Source: Microtetraspora malaysiensis (GTDB lineage: Bacteria; Actinomycetota; Actinomycetes; Streptosporangiales; Streptosporangiaceae). Taken from it: a stretch of 64,000 nt of DNA. Made by a program: the position numbers and the translations under genes. Below, piece by piece: positions 16,477-24,836 of the stretch (position 1 is its first letter; each line of letters opens with the position of its first letter). The stretch spans positions 120,326-184,325 of the forward strand of contig NZ_BBYJ01000015.1 of the NCBI RefSeq assembly GCF_001528665.1, written 5' to 3'. The notes under the pieces are model-generated. The model saw only the letters and a list, made by a program, of their open reading frames with translations. It did not search any database and was not told the DNA's origin.

Positions 16477-16543
16477 CGTGATCCTTGGCCGGGGAGGCGG
16501 GGCGGGCGACCGCCTCGCCTCGCCGCCGGCGCGCGTTCCGGGG

Positions 16544-17203
16544 TCAGGGCGGAAGGTGGCCGTTGAGCGGGGCCAGGTCCCAGTACTCCCGGCAGGTGTG
16601 GATCTTCAGGTTCCCGCTGCCGCTCTGGGCGATCTCCACCGCCCAGATCTCCGGGCGCAGCCGTGCCGTGCAGGTGATCTGGGCCATCGCGATCCGGGAC
16701 ATCTTCGGCCCGCTGACGAACACCCGCAGCCGCAGCCCGGCGCTGTCCGGGTCGTTGCGCAGGTTCGGGTCGGACGTGTACCGCACGAGCTGGACCTGGG
16801 CCAGCCGCATCCGCGAGAGGGTGGTGCCGACGCCGCTCGGCGGGCGCCGGCCGGCGCCGAAGAGGGCGGAGAGCACGTCATTGACGTGGCCGGAGGCCGC
16901 GGCCACGCTGATCGGCTCCAGCCGTCCGGACCGGACGAGATAGACGCGCACGATCGTCGAGTCCCCGCTGATGACCGGGGGCGGCCCCTTGTCGTTGACC
17001 CCGGTCGGGCTCACCCCGCACCCCGCGACCGCGACGAGGAGCAGGGCGGCCAGCGCGGCGCGGGCGGCGGCACGGTGCGCGGCCCCCATGAGCGGACGCG
17101 GTGAGAGGACGCGGTGCGCCGCCCCAATGAGCGGCCGCGACGAGGCGGTGCGTTTCGGGGCGGGGCGGTCCACGACGGGGTGGTTCACGACGGGGTGGTT
17201 CAT
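16544..17203 (-). CDS. GerMN-like lipoprotein of the AfsQ-like operon
   Basis: 219 aa from ATG at 17203, whose ATGA overlaps the stop of the histidine kinase gene. A lipobox VAGC gives lipidated Cys at residue 62; the segment TIVRVYLVRSGRLEPISVA and the following helix resemble the GerMN sensor-type domain (about 80-200). The signal sequence sits unusually far in: a 38-residue Pro/Arg-rich leader precedes MGAAHRAAARAALAALLLV. A second in-frame ATG at 17089 would give a normal 23-residue signal peptide, so the true start may be there. The leader DNA consists of direct repeats (see findings). AfsQ loci of Streptomyces also include a lipoprotein next to the kinase, so a role in signal input is plausible. 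Confidence 0.78.
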   Translation of the reverse strand: MNHPVVNHPVVDRPAPKRTASSRPLIGAAHRVLSPRPLMGAAHRAAARAALAALLLVAVAGCGVSPTGVNDKGPPPVISGDSTIVRVYLVRSGRLEPISVAAASGHVNDVLSALFGAGRRPPSGVGTTLSRMRLAQVQLVRYTSDPNLRNDPDSAGLRLRVFVSGPKMSRIAMAQITCTARLRPEIWAVEIAQSGSGNLKIHTCREYWDLAPLNGHLPP

Positions 17204-18630
17204 GGCGCGGGGATCCACAACGTGAAGAGGGTGCCGGGCTCGCACCGCTTGACATCGATGGTGCCGCGGTGCAGTTCGGCGTTCGCCTTGGCGATGGCGA
17301 GCCCCAGGCCGCTGCCGACGCTGCGGGTCCGGCCCGCGCCCGCCTTGTAGAAGCGTTCGAAGACGTGGGGGAGTGAGCGCTCGGGAATGCCCCCTCCGTG
17401 GTCCCGTACGGTCACCTGGAGGCCGCTGGGCCGCACCCGGGCGCTCACCAGCACCGGCGGCGCCCCGTGGTGCAGGGCGTTGCCGACGAGGTTCGCGACG
17501 ATCACGTCGAAGCGCCGGGGGTCGAGGGAGAACGTCAGCCCGATCGGGACCGTGAGCTGCACCCGGTCGCTCCAGCCGCGCACCTCCAGGCAGTCGGCCA
17601 GGGTGTCGCCCACGTCCACGTGATCGCGGCGCAGTACGGCGGCCCCGGAGTCGAACCGGCTGACCTCGATCAGATGCTCCACGAGCAGCTTGAGCCGGTC
17701 GATCTCCCGGAGCACGATGCGCACCGCCTCGCCCGCGTCGTCCGGAAGGCCCTCCGCCTCCTCGGAGAGCATGTCCGTCACGGCGGTCATCGCGGTGAGC
17801 GGGGTGCGCAGCTCGTGCGAGACGTCGGCGACGAAGCGCCGGGACATCGTCTCCAGCGTGCGCAGCTCCGACACCTTCCCCTCCAGCGCCTCCGCGGTCT
17901 CGTTGAAGATGCCGGTCAGCTCGGCCAGCTCGTCCTTGCCGCGGACGGGCAGCCGGATGTGCAGCTCGCCCGCGCCGAGCATCCGGGCGGCGTCCCCGAG
18001 CCGGCGCACCGGGAGCAGGACCTGCCGGGCCGACAGCAGGGCCACAGTGAGCGCGATGGCCAGCGTGATCCCGGCGGCCTGGAGGAGCGAGGCGCGCAGC
18101 CGGTTGAGCACGCCCTCCTCGTCGCTCAGCGAGACGAAGACGTACGTGCTGAGCCCGGTGGCGCGTACGACGCCGATCTGGTTGGCGCGGTGGATCTGGG
18201 TGGCGACCAGCAGCCACGGATGCCCCTTCAGCCGGAGCCGCTGGGAGACCAGGCGGCTGGTGGCCTGCCAGCGGAGCTGGTCGGGCACGTCGTCCATGGT
18301 GAAGGGCGACCCCCGGCTGGCGCGGCTGTGGCCCCCGTAGGCGACGAGGACGACGCGGTCGGGGCCGTTGAGCGCGTTGACCAGGTCGCCGAGGTCGTCG
18401 TCGGTGACCGTGGAGTCGCTCGGCCACACCACGTCGCTGGCGCCGACCGGGAGCGAGACCCGCGACAGCGTCTCGCGCACGTCGGAGATCGAGGTGCGCT
18501 CCACCCTGTCCAGCAGCTCTCTGCCCACGAGCTGGTAGCCGAGCCCGGCCACCGCCGCGGACGCGGTGATCGCCACCAGCAGGAAGGTCACCACCAAGCG
18601 GCCGCGCAGGCCGGTGGGAAACCAGCTCAT
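17200..18630 (-). CDS. AfsQ2-like sensor histidine kinase
   Basis: 476 aa. Two transmembrane helices (about residues 12-32 and 165-190) bracket an extracytoplasmic sensor region of about 130 aa, followed by HAMP, HisKA with the phosphoacceptor in DVSHELRTPLT, and an HATPase_c domain with N, G1 and G2 boxes (ANLVGNALHHG, RDHGGGIP, GSGLGLAIAKA). It phosphorylates the response regulator encoded just upstream. ATG at 18630 overlaps the regulator stop as ATGA, and the kinase stop overlaps the lipoprotein start the same way. The signal is unknown; in Streptomyces the related AfsQ1/Q2 pair responds to nitrogen state and controls antibiotic genes. Confidence 0.9.
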   Translation of the reverse strand: MSWFPTGLRGRLVVTFLLVAITASAAVAGLGYQLVGRELLDRVERTSISDVRETLSRVSLPVGASDVVWPSDSTVTDDDLGDLVNALNGPDRVVLVAYGGHSRASRGSPFTMDDVPDQLRWQATSRLVSQRLRLKGHPWLLVATQIHRANQIGVVRATGLSTYVFVSLSDEEGVLNRLRASLLQAAGITLAIALTVALLSARQVLLPVRRLGDAARMLGAGELHIRLPVRGKDELAELTGIFNETAEALEGKVSELRTLETMSRRFVADVSHELRTPLTAMTAVTDMLSEEAEGLPDDAGEAVRIVLREIDRLKLLVEHLIEVSRFDSGAAVLRRDHVDVGDTLADCLEVRGWSDRVQLTVPIGLTFSLDPRRFDVIVANLVGNALHHGAPPVLVSARVRPSGLQVTVRDHGGGIPERSLPHVFERFYKAGAGRTRSVGSGLGLAIAKANAELHRGTIDVKRCEPGTLFTLWIPAP

Positions 18631-19301
18631 GGGGGGCTGAAGCGGTACCCGAAGCCGCGGACGGTGTGGATGAAGACCGGATCGGCCGGAACCGGCTCTA
18701 TCTTGGCCCTGATCCGCTGCACGCACGCGTCGACGAGGCGCGAGTCCGCGACGTGGGAGTGGTCCCACACCGTGCGCAGCAGATAGCGGCGGTTGAGCAC
18801 CTGGCCCGGGTGGCGGACCAGTTCGAGCAGGAGGCGCAGCTCCGTCGGGGTGAGGTGGATCTCGCGTCCCTTGAGCGTCACCTTCAGTGCGCCCCGGTCC
18901 ACGAGCAGGTCGCCGAAGCTGATCCGGTCGGACGAGGCGGACTCCAGCCGCCGCAGGACGGCCCGGATGCGCGCGTCGAGCACTCGCGGCTCGACCGGCT
19001 TGACCACGTAGTCGTCCGCGCCGGCCTCAAGGCCGACGACCACGTCGAGATCGTCGCCGCGCGCGGTGAGGAGGATGATCGGCAGGGAGTCCATCCGGCG
19101 GATGCGGCGGCACACCTCGACCCCGTCGATGCCGGGCAGCATCACGTCGAGGATCACGATCTCGGGGCGCCGCGCCCGCACGTGCGCCAGGGCCTCCTCG
19201 CCTGTCGCGTACGCGGTGACGGAGTGGCCCTGGCGGGTGAGCGCGAGCTCGAGCCCCGTGCGTACGGAGGGGTCGTCTTCGACCAGGAGGATGCCAGCCA
19301 C
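18627..19301 (-). CDS. AfsQ1-like OmpR-family response regulator
   Basis: 224 aa: receiver domain (1-115) with acidic D9/D10, phosphoacceptor D52 in VILDVMLPG, Thr in LLTARGDD and Lys in DDYVVKPV, then an OmpR/PhoB winged helix (about 130-222) ending HTVRGFGYRF. The receiver segment DLDVVVGLEAGADDYVVKPV and the DNA-binding LTPTELRLLLELVRHPGQ are close to Streptomyces AfsQ1 as I remember it. The start GTG at 19301 has CATAAT (19313-19308) 6 nt before it, so translation is probably leaderless. It leads a three-gene operon with ATGA junctions. Unlike Streptomyces there is no sigQ next door; the divergent neighbour is a cell-wall hydrolase. Confidence 0.88.
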   Translation of the reverse strand: MAGILLVEDDPSVRTGLELALTRQGHSVTAYATGEEALAHVRARRPEIVILDVMLPGIDGVEVCRRIRRMDSLPIILLTARGDDLDVVVGLEAGADDYVVKPVEPRVLDARIRAVLRRLESASSDRISFGDLLVDRGALKVTLKGREIHLTPTELRLLLELVRHPGQVLNRRYLLRTVWDHSHVADSRLVDACVQRIRAKIEPVPADPVFIHTVRGFGYRFSPP

Positions 19302-19422
19302 GCGGACATTATGGACTGTATGTCGGGAATTCCCGGAGGTGTCATGAAACCGTAACGCGGCACGGACATGGCCAGGACGAACCGCATGCATGCTCGCGGA
19401 AAGGGTCCTCCCTTCGGTGCGG

Positions 19423-19441
19423 GGGTCCGAGGGGCGGACCC
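19423..19441. repeat. Perfect 7-bp hairpin next to the CRP-type site
   Basis: GGGTCCG (19423-19429) and CGGACCC (19435-19441) flank the loop AGGGG in the divergent region between the response regulator and the transglycosylase. It ends one base before the CRP-type site and may be part of the same control region. Confidence 0.45.
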
Positions 19442-19457
19442 TGTGACGAAAATCACA
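19442..19457. promoter_or_regulatory. CRP-family binding site upstream of the transglycosylase
   Basis: TGTGA-N6-TCACA, a perfect match to the core consensus recognised by actinobacterial and enterobacterial CRP, lies about 107 bp before the transglycosylase start and 141 bp before the divergent response regulator. In Mycobacterium the CRP homologue Rv3676 activates rpfA, also a muralytic gene, through such a site. The match is seen directly; binding is inferred. Confidence 0.7.
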
Positions 19458-19563
19458 CAACCGAGGAAAGTCCATTTCCGGGGGGTTAGGGCAAAGAATT
19501 CGCCATCGGAGTTCCTTGTTCCGGTTGCACGACACCCCGGGGGACACGGCAAGCTCATAGGTC

Positions 19564-20265
19564 GTGAGTTCAGGTCAGCGGCTTAAGGAGCGCCCGTCGC
19601 GCTCCCGTTCCAAGCGTCGGTCGGGCCCAGGCCTGCTGACTCCCAAACGAGTGGTCATCATCGTCGTGTCCCTGGTCCTGGTCGGCGCGGGCACCACCTA
19701 CGTCGTGCGTACGGCCATCGAGAACGCCAACACGCCGTCCAATCCGCTCGCCCTTCCCGACATCCTCGCCGGCGACCCCGCCTACGCCAATCCCGAGATC
19801 GACGCGATGAAGGCGCAGGCCGCGCAGAAGCTCAGGGGCGACAAGCTGAAGGAAGCCCGCGACGGCCAGAAGGCCGACCTGGACCCCGTGAAGATCGCGA
19901 AGAAGGCGCCCGGCGGCGGCGGGTTCAACCCGGCCGACTTCCCGCCCGGCTCCACCCCCGACCCCGGCAGCAACAAGGCCCTCGGCCGGCAGATGGCCGC
20001 CGCACGCGGCTGGGGCGACGCCGAGTGGGGCTGCCTGGAACGCCTCTGGGACAGGGAGAGCCACTGGAACGAGCGGGCCATGAACCGCTACAGCGGCGCC
20101 TACGGCATCCCGCAGTCGCTGCCGGGCAGCAAGATGGCCAGCGCCGGCGCCGACTGGCAGAGCAACGCCGCCACGCAGATCAAGTGGGGTCTCGGCTACA
20201 TCGCCGGCCGCTACAAGACACCCTGCGGCGCGTGGGGCCACTCCCAGTCCGTCGGCTGGTACTGA
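19564..20265 (+). CDS. Secreted transglycosylase-type (SLT/RPF-like) cell-wall hydrolase
   Basis: 233 aa. A basic N-terminus and one hydrophobic helix (about residues 28-48, VVIIVVSLVLVGAGTTYVV) act as signal anchor or signal peptide, followed by a charged linker and a C-terminal lysozyme-like domain (about 140-233). The catalytic Glu lies in CLERLWDRESHWN, and AYGIPQSLPGSKM is the conserved loop of the SLT/aggregation-promoting-factor C-terminal group. Such enzymes cut the glycan strand and can promote growth resumption. GTG at 19564 is the start. It is divergent from the AfsQ-like operon and has the CRP-type site upstream. Confidence 0.85.
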   Translation: MSSGQRLKERPSRSRSKRRSGPGLLTPKRVVIIVVSLVLVGAGTTYVVRTAIENANTPSNPLALPDILAGDPAYANPEIDAMKAQAAQKLRGDKLKEARDGQKADLDPVKIAKKAPGGGGFNPADFPPGSTPDPGSNKALGRQMAAARGWGDAEWGCLERLWDRESHWNERAMNRYSGAYGIPQSLPGSKMASAGADWQSNAATQIKWGLGYIAGRYKTPCGAWGHSQSVGWY

Positions 20266-20403
20266 CCGGCGCGCGGCCCCACCCGTCCACCGGCCCCGGC
20301 CTGGGCAAAGATCCTTTCGACGCGCCCTATTACTGGTCAGGTTTGGTCGACCTTTCGGCAAGTCGGCAGAGACCCGTGGTACCGGCCGGGCACCCTTGGC
20401 CTC

Positions 20404-22332
20404 ATGGGTGTGAAGGTCAGTGTTGTGGTCTCCACGTGCGACGCCGAACCGGCGAGCGACGCCTTCGACGCGTGCGTGCGCTCCGTCCTGGAGCAGTCGC
20501 TGCCCGCGGACCGGTACGAAGTGATCTTCGCGGACGACGGGTCCACCGACGGCACCCGCGAGCGGCTCGACGCCCTCGCGGCGACGCGCGAGAACGTACG
20601 CGTGCTGCACCTGGAGCACAGCGGCGGGTCCGCTCGGGGCCGCAACGCCGCCCTGTCCCTCGTGCGGGGCGACTACGTCTACTTCATGAACCAGCACGAC
20701 CGGCTGGAGCACAGCGCCCTGCAGAACATGTACGGCATGGCCGTACGCGCCGGGGCGGACGTGCTCGTCGGCAGGCTCGTGGGCGAGGGGACGCCGCTCT
20801 CGGCGTTCACCGGCAGCCGGGAGCGCGCGGACGTCATCCGGGACCGCCTGCTGGCGCTGCCGACGGCGCACAAGCTGTTCCGCATGGGCTTCCTCGCCGG
20901 GAACCGGATCGGGTTCCCGGACCGCCCGCTGTCCGAGGAGGCGTTCGTCGCCCACGCCTATCTCGCCGCCGCGGCCATCTCCATCCACGCCGGGCAGATC
21001 TGCTGCCGCGTCGCCGCCCAGCGCGAGGACCCGCGGGAGGATCCGGCCGCGCTGGTCGCCGGGCTGCGGACCATCCTCGACATCGTCGAGGCGTACACAC
21101 CGCCGGGGCAGCGGCGCGACCGGATGCAGGCGCACTGGTTCCGCGTGCTCGGTCTTCGCCGCCTCGGCGGAGCGCGGTTCGAGGCGATGGGGGAGCACCG
21201 CCGGACCGTCCTGTTCACCCGGCTGCGGGAACTCGCCGCCGAGCGCCTGCCCGACCGGCTCGACGGGTACCTGCCGGTCCACCTGCGGGCGCGAGCCGCT
21301 CTGCTGCGCGCCGGGCGGCAGGAGGAGCTGGCCCGGCTCGTCGCCGCCTCGCGCGGGACCCGGCTGAGCGCCGAGCTGCAGGAGGTGCGCTGGGACCAGA
21401 GCGTGTTCACCATGGACCTGGCCGTCGAGATCGTCGACGCGGGCGGCGCGCCGCTGCGGTTCCACGCCGAGAACGGCCGTCTCTACTGGCGGCCGCCCAT
21501 CCCGATCGAGGGCCTGCTGTCCCCCGAGATGGCCGACGTGACCGAGGCGGCCCGCCGGGCGCGCATGGAGGTCTACGTCCGGGACACGGAGTCCGGCGTC
21601 ACCTACTTCCTCCCGGTGACGAGCACGGTCCAGCACGCCCGCGACGGTGACGGCGTCCGGGTCTGGGCGGCGGGTCAGGCCCGGCTCGACATCGGCTCCG
21701 CCGCGCTCGGACGGCCGCTGCGTCCCGGCCTGTGGGAGGTGCACGTGCGGATGCGCGGCGTCCACCCGGCCCGCACCCGGGTGGCGCGGACCGAGGCGCC
21801 GATGAACTGCGCGGGCGTCCTCGCCGACTATCCCCGGCGACTGGTCGTGCCGTGCTGGTCCGGGCGGGGCGACCTCAGCGTCTGCATCGAGCCGAGGTCG
21901 TTCTCCGAGTCCATCGCGCTGGTGTCGCCCCGGGCGTCGGTGACCCACAGCGACGACGACGTCTTCGTTGTCGTGCCGGTGCCGTACGTGCCGCCGAGCG
22001 GGGGGCCCGCGGTCGAGCTGGTGCTGCGCCAGCTCGGCGGCCGGGGCAGGGACATGACCGTCCCCGCGCTGGTCGAGCCCGGCGTCCCCGGCCGGCTGCC
22101 CGGCCAGCTCGTCGCCAAGGTGCCCGTACGCCGGCTGGGCGGCGAGGGCTGCCTCGGCCCCGGCGCGTGGCGGCCGGGGCTGCGGATGGAGGGCAAGGAC
22201 GTCGATCTCCGCTTCACGCTGGAGGTCGGGCTGCGGGGGCACGTCCGGGTGCGGCCGGCCGACACCCGGCCGACGCCGTCGCTGCTGCGCAGGATCGCCG
22301 CGCGGATCCCGGGCTACGCCGCCCAGGGCTGA
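20404..22332 (+). CDS. Family 2 glycosyltransferase with long C-terminal extension
   Basis: 642 aa. The N-terminal GT-A domain (about 1-110) starts VKVSVVVSTCDAE, contains FADDGSTDGT and SGGSARGRNAAL, all typical of family 2 transferases that use nucleotide sugars. The usual metal-binding DxD late in the domain is replaced by FMNQHDRLE, so metal binding rests on the QHD Asp. Residues 330-640 form a beta-rich region with no recognised name, similar to C-terminal regions of TarP-like or teichoic-acid transferases. No membrane helix is present. The neighbours do not form a sugar cluster, so the acceptor (wall polymer, glycoprotein) is unknown. Confidence 0.82.
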   Translation: MGVKVSVVVSTCDAEPASDAFDACVRSVLEQSLPADRYEVIFADDGSTDGTRERLDALAATRENVRVLHLEHSGGSARGRNAALSLVRGDYVYFMNQHDRLEHSALQNMYGMAVRAGADVLVGRLVGEGTPLSAFTGSRERADVIRDRLLALPTAHKLFRMGFLAGNRIGFPDRPLSEEAFVAHAYLAAAAISIHAGQICCRVAAQREDPREDPAALVAGLRTILDIVEAYTPPGQRRDRMQAHWFRVLGLRRLGGARFEAMGEHRRTVLFTRLRELAAERLPDRLDGYLPVHLRARAALLRAGRQEELARLVAASRGTRLSAELQEVRWDQSVFTMDLAVEIVDAGGAPLRFHAENGRLYWRPPIPIEGLLSPEMADVTEAARRARMEVYVRDTESGVTYFLPVTSTVQHARDGDGVRVWAAGQARLDIGSAALGRPLRPGLWEVHVRMRGVHPARTRVARTEAPMNCAGVLADYPRRLVVPCWSGRGDLSVCIEPRSFSESIALVSPRASVTHSDDDVFVVVPVPYVPPSGGPAVELVLRQLGGRGRDMTVPALVEPGVPGRLPGQLVAKVPVRRLGGEGCLGPGAWRPGLRMEGKDVDLRFTLEVGLRGHVRVRPADTRPTPSLLRRIAARIPGYAAQG

Positions 22333-22339
22333 GCCGGGG

Positions 22340-23365
22340 CTACGCCTCGCACAGGTGGGCGACCAGGGCCGCGCGGAACTCGGCCGGCTTCTCGACGTGC
22401 GGGCTGTGGCCGGAGCCGGGGATCGCGACCTCGCGGTAGTTCCCATAGCGGTCGAGCACGGCGCGCGTCTGAGTGACCATCGGCTGGGCGGGCGTGCCGT
22501 CCCAGTCGGGCACCGCGCCGATCGCCCCCAGGTGGGCCAGGTCGAACAGGGACGTGTCGGAGACGATGACATCCTCGGCGCCCCTGATCCACAGGATGGG
22601 CGGCTTGGGGTCGATCGTGTGCAGGTCGTCGATCCGGAAGTACGTCGGCGCCATCGTGTTGAGCACGCCCCGCTTGCCCGGCGCGACGCCCGGCCAGGCG
22701 GTCGCGGCGACGCTGTCGCCCGGGTAGTGGTCCTCGCCCAGCCGGGTGGACAGCATCGACTCGACGTAGGCGTCCTCGTCCTCGCCCAGATCGGTGCCGG
22801 GCACCACGTACGCGGTGCGGAGCACGGAGCGCGGCGACAGCGGCGAGTCCGCCGTCCGGTCCCCGGCCCGGAGCGCCTCCACGAAGTCCGGGCTCGCCGT
22901 GCCGCCGCCTGAGCCGGCGCCGTCCGGGTGGGTGAGGACGCCGTCCGGACCGGTCGTCCCGCCGAACCCGTACGGCGAGACCGGGTTCACGAGAGTGGCG
23001 CTCCGGACCGCCTCAGGCCGGTCGCGGAGCGCCTGGAGGACGACGCCGCCGCCCATGCTCCAGCCGACCAGGTGGGCGGGGCCGATCACGTCGAGGAGCG
23101 CCAGAACGTCGTCGGAGTAGTCCCGCAGCCCCCGCGTCGCGTCCACCGGCGCCGGGTCGGAGTCGCCGAACCCGCGCAGGTCGACCGCGAGCGGGCGCAG
23201 GCCGCCGGTGTCCGGCGACTCGGCGAGCGCCGCCATGGTGGGACGCCAGAAGGTGCTCGACGAGACGTTCCCGTGGACGAAGAGAACGGGATCGCCGGTC
23301 GTTCCCGGCACGGAGAGGACGTTGAGCGTCGTACGCGCGGTGCTGATCCGCTCGGCGGAGATCAT
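22340..23365 (-). CDS. Alpha/beta-fold hydrolase
   Basis: 341 aa with a complete catalytic triad in standard order: nucleophile Ser in the elbow VGWSMGGG, acid Asp in WIRGAEDVIVSD, and His in PGSGHSPHVEKP; the oxyanion-hole HG is in VLFVHGNVSSS. The cap region is longer than usual. It begins 48 bp after the MHS symporter gene on the same strand, and lies near 3-hydroxybutyrate dehydrogenase, so hydrolysis of a hydroxybutyrate ester or oligomer is a reasonable guess but not shown. It converges on the glycosyltransferase gene with 7 bp between stops. Confidence 0.85.
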   Translation of the reverse strand: MISAERISTARTTLNVLSVPGTTGDPVLFVHGNVSSSTFWRPTMAALAESPDTGGLRPLAVDLRGFGDSDPAPVDATRGLRDYSDDVLALLDVIGPAHLVGWSMGGGVVLQALRDRPEAVRSATLVNPVSPYGFGGTTGPDGVLTHPDGAGSGGGTASPDFVEALRAGDRTADSPLSPRSVLRTAYVVPGTDLGEDEDAYVESMLSTRLGEDHYPGDSVAATAWPGVAPGKRGVLNTMAPTYFRIDDLHTIDPKPPILWIRGAEDVIVSDTSLFDLAHLGAIGAVPDWDGTPAQPMVTQTRAVLDRYGNYREVAIPGSGHSPHVEKPAEFRAALVAHLCEA

Positions 23366-23413
23366 GTGCGGCTCCAGGTGGATGGGGGTTGGGGTGTCAG
23401 ATCGTCGCGTTCC

Positions 23414-24757
23414 TCAGGCCTCCTGGGCGGCGTCGGCGGTGGACGCGCCGCGGGGACCGGAGGTCGGCTCGATGGCGGTCAGATCGCGATCGCGGGTCTC
23501 CTTGGCGGCGACGACCGCGATCACTGTGAGCACCGCCGAACCGGCGACGTAGAGGGCGATCGGCAGACCGGAGTCGTACTCCTGGAGCAGTGCGACCGCG
23601 ATGATCGGCGCGAGGGCGCCGGCCACGATGGAGGCGAGCTGGTAGCCCACGGACACTCCGGAGTAGCGCATCCTCGTGGCGAACAACTCGGAGAAGAACG
23701 CGGCCTGCGGGCCGTACATCGCTCCGTGGAAGAGCAGGCCGACGGCGACCGCGATCGTCGCCAGGACGAAGGAGCCGCTGTCGACCAGCGGGAAGAACGC
23801 GAACGCCCAGAGGCCGACGCCGACCGCGCCGATCAGATACACGGGGCGGCGGCCCAGCCGGTCCGAGAGCGCGCCCCACATCGGGATGGTGACGAAGTGG
23901 ATCGCGGAGCCGATCAGTACCGCGTTGAGCGCGGTCTCCTTGGGCATGTCCGCGGCGGTGGTGGCGTACACGAGGACGAACGCGGTGATCACGTAGTACG
24001 AGACGTTCTCGGCGAGCCGCGCGCCGATCGCCACCAGGACGTCGCGCGGGTGGTGGCGCAGCACGTCGAGGATCGGGGCCCGCGGCTCGGGAGCCTGCCC
24101 GGCGAGCGCCTGCTTGAACACGGGCGACTCGGAGACGGTGAGCCGGATCCAGAGCCCGACCAGCACCAGCAGGCCGGAGAGCAGGAACGGGATCCGCCAG
24201 CCCCAGGCGAGGAACGTCTCGTCGGACTGGATCGCCGCGAGCAGCGCGAGCACCGCGGTCGCCAGCAGGTTCCCGCCCGGCGCGCCCGCCTGCGGCCAGG
24301 AGGCCCACAGGCCGCGCCGCGCGGGATCGCCGTGCTCGGAGACCAGCAGGACCGCGCCGCCCCACTCGCCGCCGAGGGCGAAGCCCTGCACCAGCCGCAG
24401 CGCGGTGAGCAGCAGCGGCGCCGCGGCGCCGAGCGTGGCGTACGTCGGCAGGCAGCCGATCAGGACGGTCGCGCCGCCCATCATGAGGAGGCTGACCACG
24501 AGCAGCCGCTTGCGGCCGAGGCGATCGCCGTAGTGCCCGAAGACCAGACCGCCGAGCGGCCGCGCGAGGAAGCCCACGGCGTACGTGAGGAACGCGAGCA
24601 GTGTGCCGGTCAGCGCGGTCTCGGCCGGGAAGAAGAGCTTGTTGAACACGAGCGCGGCGGCTGAGCCGTAGAGGAAGAAGTCGTACCACTCGACCGTGGT
24701 GCCGATCAGGCTGGCGCCGACCACCTTGCCGATCGAGGTCCGTGTTTCGTTGGCCAC
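23414..24757 (-). CDS. MHS-family MFS symporter (carboxylate or osmolyte uptake)
   Basis: 447 aa, twelve predicted helices, of the metabolite:proton symporter family (KgtP/ProP/ShiA type). The family hallmark is at the N-terminus: ASLIGTTVEWYDFFLYG, followed by PLGGLVFGHYGDRLGRKR in the 2-3 loop. I chose GTG at 24757, with GAGGAG before it, over ATG at 24793. It precedes the hydrolase gene on the same strand. Beside a 3-hydroxybutyrate dehydrogenase and a PucR-type regulator, 3-hydroxybutyrate or a related acid is the most likely substrate, which is inference. Confidence 0.88.
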   Translation of the reverse strand: MANETRTSIGKVVGASLIGTTVEWYDFFLYGSAAALVFNKLFFPAETALTGTLLAFLTYAVGFLARPLGGLVFGHYGDRLGRKRLLVVSLLMMGGATVLIGCLPTYATLGAAAPLLLTALRLVQGFALGGEWGGAVLLVSEHGDPARRGLWASWPQAGAPGGNLLATAVLALLAAIQSDETFLAWGWRIPFLLSGLLVLVGLWIRLTVSESPVFKQALAGQAPEPRAPILDVLRHHPRDVLVAIGARLAENVSYYVITAFVLVYATTAADMPKETALNAVLIGSAIHFVTIPMWGALSDRLGRRPVYLIGAVGVGLWAFAFFPLVDSGSFVLATIAVAVGLLFHGAMYGPQAAFFSELFATRMRYSGVSVGYQLASIVAGALAPIIAVALLQEYDSGLPIALYVAGSAVLTVIAVVAAKETRDRDLTAIEPTSGPRGASTADAAQEA

Positions 24758-24836
24758 GGGGAACTCCTCAAGGTTGGGGGGTCTGGCCAACATACGATGT
24801 GACCAATATCACTCATATGGCCGCTTCGCACATACC

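Noticed and set aside
19302..19563. Possible ydaO-type (c-di-AMP) riboswitch before the transglycosylase
   Set aside because: Such switches often precede wall hydrolases, but the conserved core segments are not present here.
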